Origin: Larkinella bovis | GTDB lineage: Bacteria > Bacteroidota > Bacteroidia > Cytophagales > Spirosomataceae | Length of the DNA stretch: 64,000 nt | Assembly (NCBI RefSeq): GCF_042655385.1 | Contig: NZ_JBHSMA010000005.1 | Location: 186,001-250,000 of the forward strand | Direction: 5' to 3' | Part shown: positions 17,901-25,774 of the stretch, in pieces | Numbering within the stretch: position 1 is the stretch's first letter | Layout of the letters: each line of letters opens with the position of its first letter | The notes under the pieces: generated by a model | Seen by the model: only the letters and a program-made list of their open reading frames with translations | What the model was told of the DNA's origin: nothing | Database searches by the model: none | Made by a program: the position numbers and the translations under genes

Positions 17901-19120
17901 AAAACTAAGTCAGGGTTGGCAGGACCGAAGTGTTTCAGAATCACGATCGGGTCCGTTGTCGACGGGTTAACGATGGTAACGCCTTCCACGGCCGCTTTTT
18001 CGCTAACGAAAAACTCGTCGTTGGTCAGTTGGCCGTAGCGAATCAGGGCCGGGGTTTCGATGTCCCAAACGCCCAGTTTACCGTGTCCCTGCATCACGAT
18101 CAGCCCGTACGCTGCACTGTCTTTGATGGTCACGGTCTGGCCCGGGAACACCGTCAGTTCCTTGGCACTGAACGCATCGGACTTGTAGCAAACCCAGACT
18201 TCACGGTATCCTTCGGCAGCCATCTCGGCTTCGTCTTTCACCGGTTTCGGCGCCATGAAGCGGTTTTTCATCATTTCCGGATCCACGTTCAGATCCCAGT
18301 CGATGGCTTCCATCAGCTGGTCGTAATCGCCAATGCGGTCTTTTGGCGTGCCGTTCCAGAGCAGTTCTTCCGGAATGATGGCTTCGTTCACCAGCGACTG
18401 GTACATGGCAAATACATCCGATGCTTTCTGGGGCTCGTAGGTACACAAGCTACCCGGTGCGTGCAGCAGACCCGGCGGCACATCCCAACCCGTTCCCGGT
18501 TCGAGACGGTAGGCCATCGAGTAATTGGTGATTTTGTTATCGCCTTTGGTGAAGTTTTGCAGACATTCCTTGATGGTTTCCTTACTGGTACCGGGCGCGA
18601 TGCCGATGAAGGTATACGGGAAATCACCGCCGTGGTTGTTCAGTTGCGGGGGGAAGTAATAGGCTTCCGGTTTGCCCAGCTGACCGATCAAAGCCGCCTG
18701 CTCGTCATTGTGGTGCAGGTGGTGAGGCAGCGGACCCATGTTGTCGAAAAATTTGGAGTACATCGGCCAGCTCTGGTATTCGTTCCACAGCCGATCACCG
18801 ATCAAGGCCCCTTTCAGTTCGTCAACGGCATCTTTCAACAGCACCCTTGCTTCCTGATCGCCATCCTGAAAAACAATCTGGCTCAGCCCTTCGTTTTCGC
18901 CGGTCAGCGGACCGTTTTTGGCGGGGGTGGTGGAGGCTAACCAGCGCTCGTCAATACCACCGCGCTCGCCACCCAGTACATAATAATCGTCGGGGTGTAA
19001 TTTAATCCGGCGTCCGGGAACGCAAAAGGAGCGCGGAACCCAGGTTGGCGCCAGCCGTACGATTCCTTTTCCTTGTTCTAATGCTTTTTCAGCTACACTT
19101 ACTTTCTCGGTTGTTTCCAT
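17897..19120 (-). CDS. Cupin-fold protein, possible sugar isomerase
   Basis: A 407-residue protein with an N-terminal cupin carrying H-H-L-H-H near residue 135, a KPEAYYFPPQ segment near 150 and WDVPPGLLHAPGSLCTYEP near 213. The His/His/Glu(Lys)/His pattern is that of metal-binding type I phosphomannose isomerases and related cupins. A second cupin-like half follows (ELTVFPGQTVTI, VMQGHGKLGVWD, about 310-360). No signal peptide, so cytoplasmic. The gene ends 28 bases before the palindrome-free junction with the DUF4432 gene's end on the other side and shares the direction of the whole cluster. An isomerase role on the imported sugar is plausible; homogentisate-dioxygenase-like annotation is possible but less fitting to context. 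Confidence 0.7.
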   Translation of the reverse strand: METTEKVSVAEKALEQGKGIVRLAPTWVPRSFCVPGRRIKLHPDDYYVLGGERGGIDERWLASTTPAKNGPLTGENEGLSQIVFQDGDQEARVLLKDAVDELKGALIGDRLWNEYQSWPMYSKFFDNMGPLPHHLHHNDEQAALIGQLGKPEAYYFPPQLNNHGGDFPYTFIGIAPGTSKETIKECLQNFTKGDNKITNYSMAYRLEPGTGWDVPPGLLHAPGSLCTYEPQKASDVFAMYQSLVNEAIIPEELLWNGTPKDRIGDYDQLMEAIDWDLNVDPEMMKNRFMAPKPVKDEAEMAAEGYREVWVCYKSDAFSAKELTVFPGQTVTIKDSAAYGLIVMQGHGKLGVWDIETPALIRYGQLTNDEFFVSEKAAVEGVTIVNPSTTDPIVILKHFGPANPDLVL

Positions 19121-19148
19121 GAAGGGGTCACTTTAAATCGACTTACAC

Positions 19149-20201
19149 TTATTTTCTTAAAAAGGAACGAAGGGTCTCTTCCTTACTCAAAATTTCGATG
19201 TCGACGTCATAACGTCGACTTTCGCCCGGTGCCAGGAAGAGCAGGGTATTCTGCTCGCGGGCGGCTGCCTGCCCAATGGGTGGGTGGGTGCCCGGTTCGA
19301 GGCCGGTTACGTATTCGCCCTGGCCCCAGTGTTGCCAGTTCGTCAGCCACGGTAACTGGTCTTTCCGAAACCGCAAGGCCAGGGCAAAACCGAGGTTGGC
19401 ATTGTGCAATCCGGCGGTACAGATACCATGATCATCGGCCTGGGGGTCGATGATGGCCACTTCTTCGCCAAAACCGTTGTGATCGTCCAGCGGAGCCGGA
19501 CACTTTCGGAAGTCATTGCCTTCCACAAAGATGGTGGCCTGATCCGGGTTCCGGGGTTGCCAGTCGCCCTGCCAGATAAGGTCGGTTCCTTCGTCGACCA
19601 GCGGCCAGCCGAAGTTGAAGTGGTACAGCAGCATGTGCGGGGCGGTGGTGTTGGCCCGGTTGGTTACTTCATCCTGAATCCGGATGATGGCCTGGCCGAG
19701 CGTACCCGAAATCGTGCGCTTCAACTCCAGGCTGGGGCCAAAAACGCGCGTCTGGCGAATGCGGCCCGTGATGCTGAAGTCGAGTCGGCCCACGGCCGGA
19801 TCGGGCTGGATGATGGATTCGATTTCGGCCGGGATGTTGCTGATTTCGCCGTGCAGACCGCGTTGCCCGTATTCGTCGGATTCGGGTCCACCCACGTGCG
19901 TCAGTCCGCAGGTCGTGAGCATCCCGCCGTTGAACGTCCGGAGCCAGTCGATACCCTGATCGGAAAATGGCTGCGGGGGCGTAATGCCGGAATGGCTCAG
20001 CCAGGCAAGCCCGTGCTGGTTGTAAAACGCATCGGCGATGTCCATCGCCCGGTCGATGACCACTTTGTACCGCAGACCAGTACCGGTATTGATCCAGGCG
20101 ATGCGGGTACCGCGCCCGGAACCGTTATCGAGTACTGCGGTTTCAATGCCACCCCATTGTGCCGGGTGGGAAAGTTTATTATGCCAGGTTGAGGGTGTCA
20201 A
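19149..20201 (-). CDS. DUF4432 family aldose 1-epimerase-like protein
   Basis: A galactose-mutarotase-like beta-sandwich protein. Family segments are GLRYKVVIDRAMDIADAFYNQHGLAWLSHSG near residue 45-75, GGMLTTCGLTHVGGP near 92, MLLYHFNFGWPLVDEG near 193 and EYVTGLEPGTHPPIGQ near 307. These are DUF4432 hallmarks; members are thought to handle aldoses or keto-sugars. Only a TTG at 20201 gives a start of suitable length: there is no ATG before the conserved core, and palindrome C begins immediately upstream. The gene belongs to the sugar cluster and is followed 28 bases later by the cupin gene. The substrate is unknown. Confidence 0.83.
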   Translation of the reverse strand: MTPSTWHNKLSHPAQWGGIETAVLDNGSGRGTRIAWINTGTGLRYKVVIDRAMDIADAFYNQHGLAWLSHSGITPPQPFSDQGIDWLRTFNGGMLTTCGLTHVGGPESDEYGQRGLHGEISNIPAEIESIIQPDPAVGRLDFSITGRIRQTRVFGPSLELKRTISGTLGQAIIRIQDEVTNRANTTAPHMLLYHFNFGWPLVDEGTDLIWQGDWQPRNPDQATIFVEGNDFRKCPAPLDDHNGFGEEVAIIDPQADDHGICTAGLHNANLGFALALRFRKDQLPWLTNWQHWGQGEYVTGLEPGTHPPIGQAAAREQNTLLFLAPGESRRYDVDIEILSKEETLRSFLRK

Positions 20202-20319
20202 ATCTGTTTTTCGTTTACGATTTACGGATTACGGTTTACGATAAGCGAATGCACTTTATGAATGGCGTGCGTCAGCTCACCGTAAACCGTAAACTGAAAA
20301 CCGACTACTGTAAACTCTA
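20202..20319. repeat. Intergenic palindrome C
   Basis: Arms of GTTTACG/GATTACGG units include a perfect 10-bp pair (20231-20240 with 20281-20290). The loop has GAATGGCGTGCGTCAGC, matching element A (GAATGCGTCAGC) and B. The edge at 20317 forms the TAG stop of the DUF1080 gene; the other edge abuts the DUF4432 start. Confidence 0.75.
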
Positions 20320-21108
20320 CAACTGCTTGATCATCAGATTGCGGTATTGCACTTTCATCGGCGGACCAACGTGCACCTGAACACCGAGCAACCCTTTAGC
20401 GGCTCCGTTGACGGTGTCTTCATCGGTGACCTCGCTCATCAGCACGCCGTTGATGTAGTGCTGTAGCTTGTTGCCTTTGATAATCAGGTGGAACGAATTC
20501 CAGTCACCGCTCTTGATCAACGTCTTCAGGGAGTCTGAACTACCCAGCGAACCGGTCACGTTCAGGCCATTCCAGGCATTCCGGCTGACGTTGGAGCGAA
20601 TGCCTTCCGGTGTTGCGGGACCGGTATACGGTTTAATGGTGGTTTTCTGGCCGCGGTACGCCAGCGTTGTGCGTTTGCGTTCTTCGTAATTCTGGCCGGT
20701 GTAGTTGTTTTTGCCGTCGATGTCGGCCTGGTAGCCACGCAGGGCGAAGGGAATGTCGGTGAGCTGTTCGCTGCGGTAGTTGATGCCGGAGTTGCCGGTT
20801 TCGGTGATATTGAACTCGCCTTTCAATTCGAAGTCGGCGGGTTGTCCACCTTTCCAGATGATGAAGTTATTCGTTTTCAGGAGCGTCGTTGGGGTGATCT
20901 CACCGATCAATACGCCGTTTTCAGCCCGCCAATACGTCGGGTCGGCATCCCAGCCGTCCAGATTTTTGCCGTTGAAGATTGAGACAAACCCTTTATCTTT
21001 TTTACTCTTTTTCCCCTGGGCCAGGGTGGTCGTTGCGACACCACTAATGAGCAGGGCGGCCAGTGTCAGCCCGACCGGAAGGAGTTTCAATCTTATTTTT
21101 GTCAACAT
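20317..21108 (-). CDS. DUF1080 protein (3-keto-disaccharide hydrolase family)
   Basis: A signal peptide at the ATG of 21108 (LPVGLTLAALLISGVATTTLAQG) leads a concanavalin-like DUF1080 domain: FVSIFNGKNLDGWDADPTYWRAENGVL near residue 40-65, TGNSGINYRSEQ near 108 and WNSFHLIIKGNKLQHYINGVLMSEVTDED near 205. Members of this family include hydrolases that cleave 3-keto-glycosides made by Gfo/Idh/MocA dehydrogenases. The presence of such a dehydrogenase in the same cluster supports that role here. The longer open frame upstream adds 24 residues with no signal character, so it was not used. Probably periplasmic. Confidence 0.85.
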   Translation of the reverse strand: MLTKIRLKLLPVGLTLAALLISGVATTTLAQGKKSKKDKGFVSIFNGKNLDGWDADPTYWRAENGVLIGEITPTTLLKTNNFIIWKGGQPADFELKGEFNITETGNSGINYRSEQLTDIPFALRGYQADIDGKNNYTGQNYEERKRTTLAYRGQKTTIKPYTGPATPEGIRSNVSRNAWNGLNVTGSLGSSDSLKTLIKSGDWNSFHLIIKGNKLQHYINGVLMSEVTDEDTVNGAAKGLLGVQVHVGPPMKVQYRNLMIKQL

Positions 21109-21145
21109 TGTACTTTCGTTTTTTAGCACGTGAACGTTTACGAAA

Positions 21146-21190
21146 ACGAAGAACCGTAATTCCCGGTTGAAACGGGTCATTACGGTTCTT
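21146..21190 (-). terminator. Intrinsic terminator after the PQQ/cytochrome gene
   Basis: A 12-bp stem AAGAACCGTAAT/ATTACGGTTCTT (21149-21160, 21179-21190) contains a nested CCCG/CGGG pair. On the minus strand it is followed by a short run rich in T. It lies just past the stop codon of the gene ending at 21199. Confidence 0.75.
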
Positions 21191-21198
21191 CTCGTTAT

Positions 21199-23886
21199 TT
21201 ATTTGCCTTTGGCGGCTCCGCCACTCGTTTTATACACTTCGTTATTGGGGTTTCCACCGGCTTTCAGGTACGCCATCAGGTCTTTCAGTTCCTCGGGGTT
21301 CAGGGCGTTGATCAAACCCGGCAACATGATCGATTCGCTGGAAAACTTGGTTGACGTTACATCTTTTTTCAGAATCTTGCGGGTTTGATCCGGCGCAAAC
21401 GGGTTCTGCGAAATGGTGTAACTCGTCTTGTCTTCCGAAAGCTGACGGCCGACCACCGACTGACCATTTTTCAGGATATAAATCGTCGACGCATACTGGT
21501 CCGAAACCGCTTTGTTGGGATCGATGATGGCCTCCAGCATGTCTTTGTTCGAGAACCGGGTGCCGAGTTGGGTCAGATCCGGGCCAATGTCACCACCTTC
21601 GCCCTGGATCGAATGGCAACGGCTGCAAAGAATGGCACCGTAAATTTTCTTGCCCTGTTCGAAATTCCGGCCCGACAGATCGGTGCCCACGGCGGCCACG
21701 GCATCATCCAGTTGCCAGCGCCGACCCGGTCCCTTGGGGGCATACCCCATCGCCAGGTCGTTGCCCGACGTTGTCAGCAGATCCGCTCCTGACATTTTGT
21801 TGTATTTTTCAAACTGATCTTTGGGAACGTGAGCCAGGGCCAGTTTGCGGGCACGGTCGATAAAGCCGACGTAACTGCGTCCTCCCTGAAACTTGAATGC
21901 GTTGCCAAACCAGGTGAAATACTTATTCCGCAGTTCGGGTGTCCAGCCGGTTTCCTGACGGCTCAGCATGACGGCATAATACGTCTGTTGCAAGGGCGGT
22001 ACTTTTTCCAGCATCTTAGCGATGTCCAAACCATACTGCGGGTTCCGCAGAATCAGGTCGGAAGAGGCCGTTGCGGGTGTTAAATCCAGCGCATCCATTC
22101 CCGGTTCCTCTTTCTTCTCCATCAGCGCCAGCGTTTTGTTAATGACACCCGGCGCTTCCAGGTAGATCAGCACTTTGCTCAGGCCCCGGTTCAGTAAAGC
22201 GGTTTTGGCCGGATAATGGGGGTTGAGGTACGCGATAACCTTTGATTTGTCAGCGGCTTCGGGCGCACCCATCCGCAGGAAAATCAACTCAAAAGCACGG
22301 AGCACATCAAACTGCTGCGATTCGGAAAGCTGGGGGTAATTGATTTTCAGCAGGGTATTGATGGCGCTGCTTTTCACATCAGCCTTTCCTTGCCGGGCCA
22401 GTGCTACAATGGCCTGCGTGGCCCGTTGCGGGTTGGTTTCGGCCAGTGCTTTGGCCTGCCATTGGTCTACGGGCTGGTTTTCAACGGCAATCCGGGCTGC
22501 ATAGCGAACAAAGCGGTCGGGGTGGTTCAGATGCGGCCAGGCGGCATTTACTGCGGCCGGATCTACCTTGCCGTGGTATTGCTCCAGGCTCGTCCGGAGT
22601 TTATGTTCGGGCGTGGTGTTGGCCGCCAGGGGCGTAGTCGAAGTCGATTCCGAACCGTTGTAATACACCCGGTACAGATCGGATTCCAGCCGACGGCCAC
22701 CCGTCAGGAAGTACATGGCACCATCGGGGCCAATGGTTCCGTCGGTCAGCGGAAGCGGTGAGCCAGAGATAAATTCCTCCCGTTCGCCGGCATACGTGGC
22801 ACCTTTGGGCTTCAGGTGAATGGAGTAAATGATCCCAAAGCTCCAGTCGAAGGCATACAGGGACTGGCGGTATTTTTGCGGGAATTTGGCATTCGATCCG
22901 TAGAACACGTTAGTGGGTGAACCCTGTCCGATATTGACCAGGGCGGGCAGGTTGTCGGGATTGCCCGGCAGCCACTTGCTGTTACCGGTTCGCCAGCCAA
23001 ATTCGGCTCCGCTCGGGACGTGGCAAATGCGGGTTGGGCGATACCAGGGTGTACCAAAATCCCACTCCATGTCCGAATCGTAGGTGAACATATCCCCATT
23101 TTCGTTAAAAGCCACGTCGAACTCATTCCGGAAACCGGCTCCGATCAGTTCCCAGCGCTTGCCTTCGGGGTCCACATTGGCAATCCAGCCGCCGGGAGCC
23201 ATACGGTCGTTGGCGTGTCCACGCGGGTCTTTAATCAACGGGAAAAGGTTGTCTTCCTTCCAGTTAGACGGTAAGCGGTACATATCCATGGGCGGAACAT
23301 CCGTGTGGTTCCCAGCCACGACATAAAGCGATTTTTTGTCGGGCGACAACACCACGCTATGCGGGCCGTGTTCGCCTTCTCCTTTCAATTCGCGCAACAG
23401 CGTCACCTTATCGAACTGATCATCGCCGTCCGTATCCTGTAAGCGGTACAGCCCACTCGGTTTTGGAAACCGTTGGCTGGGCCGGTTGTTTACCATCACG
23501 TACAGGCTGTTGAAGGCGTAGAGTAACCCCTGCGCGTAGCCCATACCCACTGTGTCGGATTTGATGGTCAGTTTTTCAACTTTGGGTTTGCCCCCGGAAC
23601 CGATGGGGGGTAACACTAAGCGGTAGAGCGAGCCATACTGGTCCGAGGTAATCATGCGGCCTTTGTCGTCGAATGCCATCGAAACCCAGGAACCTAACTT
23701 TTCTTCGGAAGGGCTGTAGAGATGCTCCGCCTTGAAACCGGGCAGGAGCTTCAGCTTGTCGATTTTTGAATTGTCGGCGAGGTTCTTATCCGTTCCCGAA
23801 ACCTGCATGGTAACCCAGGATGCCCCGAGTAGTGCCAGTGCGGAAACCGATAAAAGCAACTTGACCGATCGGTACGTTGAAAACAT
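21199..23886 (-). CDS. PQQ-dehydrogenase-like propeller with C-terminal haem domain
   Basis: An 895-residue exported protein. A hydrophobic N terminus (10-30) is followed by a six-bladed NHL/PVC-type dehydrogenase propeller (about 40-420: DDKGRMITSDQYGSLYRL, GPHSVVLSPDKKSLYVVAGNHTD, GTIGPDGAMYFLTGG), then HEAT-like helices (440-700). The C terminus is a Pirellula/Verrucomicrobium-type haem domain with one C-S-R-C-H at 754-758 followed by GEGGDIGPDLTQLGTRF. Such proteins are thought to oxidise sugars or alcohols in the periplasm and pass electrons to the haem. It sits between the sugar cluster and SusCD pair 1, separated by terminators on both sides, so it is probably its own transcript. Confidence 0.88.
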   Translation of the reverse strand: MFSTYRSVKLLLSVSALALLGASWVTMQVSGTDKNLADNSKIDKLKLLPGFKAEHLYSPSEEKLGSWVSMAFDDKGRMITSDQYGSLYRLVLPPIGSGGKPKVEKLTIKSDTVGMGYAQGLLYAFNSLYVMVNNRPSQRFPKPSGLYRLQDTDGDDQFDKVTLLRELKGEGEHGPHSVVLSPDKKSLYVVAGNHTDVPPMDMYRLPSNWKEDNLFPLIKDPRGHANDRMAPGGWIANVDPEGKRWELIGAGFRNEFDVAFNENGDMFTYDSDMEWDFGTPWYRPTRICHVPSGAEFGWRTGNSKWLPGNPDNLPALVNIGQGSPTNVFYGSNAKFPQKYRQSLYAFDWSFGIIYSIHLKPKGATYAGEREEFISGSPLPLTDGTIGPDGAMYFLTGGRRLESDLYRVYYNGSESTSTTPLAANTTPEHKLRTSLEQYHGKVDPAAVNAAWPHLNHPDRFVRYAARIAVENQPVDQWQAKALAETNPQRATQAIVALARQGKADVKSSAINTLLKINYPQLSESQQFDVLRAFELIFLRMGAPEAADKSKVIAYLNPHYPAKTALLNRGLSKVLIYLEAPGVINKTLALMEKKEEPGMDALDLTPATASSDLILRNPQYGLDIAKMLEKVPPLQQTYYAVMLSRQETGWTPELRNKYFTWFGNAFKFQGGRSYVGFIDRARKLALAHVPKDQFEKYNKMSGADLLTTSGNDLAMGYAPKGPGRRWQLDDAVAAVGTDLSGRNFEQGKKIYGAILCSRCHSIQGEGGDIGPDLTQLGTRFSNKDMLEAIIDPNKAVSDQYASTIYILKNGQSVVGRQLSEDKTSYTISQNPFAPDQTRKILKKDVTSTKFSSESIMLPGLINALNPEELKDLMAYLKAGGNPNNEVYKTSGGAAKGK

Positions 23887-24218
23887 AAGTTAATCGGGTT
23901 TATACAGTAAAAAATGCGGTTTGGCCCGAAAGCCGGGAAAAGTCGTTAACTCTTAAGTGATAAAAAATCAATGAAATGGTAAAATAGTTGATATCCTTTT
24001 AAAGGATTGTCCGGCGGTGTACTGACCGGAACAAATTATTTAAATCGATTGGCTAGAGATGGGCAAGAGGTATCGGTTAATTCCGTGTGGGTTAGCTACC
24101 GTATGGTTTAAAAGGAAAAAGAAACGTCTTCTTACTGATTGCGTAAATAGAAAGCTGTGGGTGGTGATGAATGGGTAAAAAGCCGGGCGGTTTCGAAAAA
24201 CCGCCCGGGTACTCACTG
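23887..24218. other. Gap of 332 bases: promoter region and terminator
   Basis: It holds the upstream region of the gene starting at 23886, an A/T-rich stretch with a dyad ATCCTTT-t-AAAGGAT at 23993-24007, and the terminator of SusD pair 1 at 24176-24210. No coding sequence is convincing. Confidence 0.6.
24176..24210 (-). terminator. Intrinsic terminator after SusD 1
   Basis: An 11-bp G/C-rich stem (CCGGGCGGTTT and complement, 24183-24208) with a CGAA loop is followed on the minus strand by CTTTTT. It lies 9 bases past the SusD stop codon. Confidence 0.88.
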
Positions 24219-25727
24219 TTAAAAATGCGGAGTCAACGCGGCCTCAACGGCCGGAAGCGCGTAGTAGTCGTCCAGAACCGTGAACGCGTTTGGTGGCGGA
24301 ACGGCCCCTTTCGGGAAATAATAATCCTGCGGATTCGCTTTCACGCGTGCTCCATAGGCGCCAATGATTTCTTTGACCCGTCCTGTCCGGACCAGATCGA
24401 ACCAGCGTTTGTTTTCAAAGGCCAGTTCGACCCGGCGCTCTTTGAAAATTGCTTCCCGCATGGCCGTCTGGCTGGTGGCGGTGGTAGCCGCCAGACCCGC
24501 CCGCGTCCGGATCTGGTTCAGGTAGGGGGCCGCGTCGGCGGTTTTTCCCTGTTCGTTGAGTGCCTCTGCCATAAACAGCAGCACTTCGGCATACCGGTAA
24601 ATCGGCCAGTTCTGGCCGGTATTGTTGTGAACCGAATGCGTTTTAGCGTATTTTTTAATGTAGGGATACACCTTGTTCTCCCGGGCACTCTGACTTAAGG
24701 TCACATAACCGATGGAGATATCCTTCCGTTTGTCGCCGGTTTCGTAAGCCGCGATGATGTCGGGGGTCGGAATGTTATTGTTTTCGCCCGAGATTGCCTG
24801 CGGATTCGAGGTGCCCGTTATCGGTGCCAATTCGGCAATTGTAATGGGGGCCGGAATAAAACGGTAAATCTGGTTGCCATTGAAGCCCGCAGCGCCTTCC
24901 ATGTACTGAACTTCGAAGATCGACTCCGAGTTGTTCTTGTTGGCCGTCGTGGTTGAAACGGTGTTGGCATAATCTGGAACGAGGCTATAGCCCCCGTTCG
25001 CAATGATATCCCGTAGCACGGTTTCGGCTTGTGCCCATTTCTTCTGAACCATGTAAAGGTTGGCCAGCACCGTCTTGGCAGCACCCGAAGTGGCCCGTCC
25101 GGCCTCCTGAGTGGCCTTGTTGGGCAGAAGGTTCCCCGCTTCTGTCGCATCTTTTTCAACCTGGGCGTAGAGCTGCTCCGTCGTAGCCAGGGGCAGAGCG
25201 GCTTCTTCCCGGTTGGTAACGGGCGTCAGGTGCAGCGGCACTTTTCCAAACAGGCGGACCAGTTCAAAATACGCGTAAGACCTCAGAAAAAGGGCTTGTC
25301 CTTTCAGATTGCTTTTGGCGGCTGCGTCGAATTCTACGCCATCAATCAGGGACAGAATCTGGTTCGTCCGGGCAACGATCTGAAAATAGAGCCGGTAAAT
25401 CACCAGAACGTTATCGTTGGCGGTTACGCCATTAGCGGTTGGTATGGCGAAGTCTGCTACGTTCTCCGTGGCATCAACGGCACCAAACAGGATATTTCGG
25501 GCGTAATAGGTATTGTCGGAGTGCATTTCTTCCAAAACCCAGGCCCGTTCGTTGTTAATTTGCCGCAACGGCACGTAGGCTGCATTGACGGCCTGTTGAA
25601 AATCGGCCTGCGATTTGAAGAAGGTGGCTGAACTCAGGCTTGTTTCGGGTACGACCGACAGAAAATTGTCCTGGCAACCCGTCGATAGTAGCCCCAGAAG
25701 ACTGCAAAGTATGATTGTTTTTTTCAT
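24219..25727 (-). CDS. RagB/SusD family glycan-binding lipoprotein (pair 1)
   Basis: An outer-membrane surface lipoprotein that closes over its SusC partner and binds an oligosaccharide before import. Lipobox S-T-G-C places the acylated cysteine at residue 18. Typical segments are QAVNAAYVPLRQI near 46, LKGQALFLRSYAYFELVRLFGKVPL near 140, NWPIYRYAEVLLFMAEALNEQG near 375 and RRVELAFENKRWFDLVRTG near 435. The length of 502 residues is normal. It follows the SusC gene by 47 bases and is closed by a strong terminator, so the two form one operon. The ligand is unknown. Confidence 0.95.
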   Translation of the reverse strand: MKKTIILCSLLGLLSTGCQDNFLSVVPETSLSSATFFKSQADFQQAVNAAYVPLRQINNERAWVLEEMHSDNTYYARNILFGAVDATENVADFAIPTANGVTANDNVLVIYRLYFQIVARTNQILSLIDGVEFDAAAKSNLKGQALFLRSYAYFELVRLFGKVPLHLTPVTNREEAALPLATTEQLYAQVEKDATEAGNLLPNKATQEAGRATSGAAKTVLANLYMVQKKWAQAETVLRDIIANGGYSLVPDYANTVSTTTANKNNSESIFEVQYMEGAAGFNGNQIYRFIPAPITIAELAPITGTSNPQAISGENNNIPTPDIIAAYETGDKRKDISIGYVTLSQSARENKVYPYIKKYAKTHSVHNNTGQNWPIYRYAEVLLFMAEALNEQGKTADAAPYLNQIRTRAGLAATTATSQTAMREAIFKERRVELAFENKRWFDLVRTGRVKEIIGAYGARVKANPQDYYFPKGAVPPPNAFTVLDDYYALPAVEAALTPHF

Positions 25728-25774
25728 TCCAGTAGTAAATAAGAATGGTCGAAAGTTGATCTGAATTTTATGGC

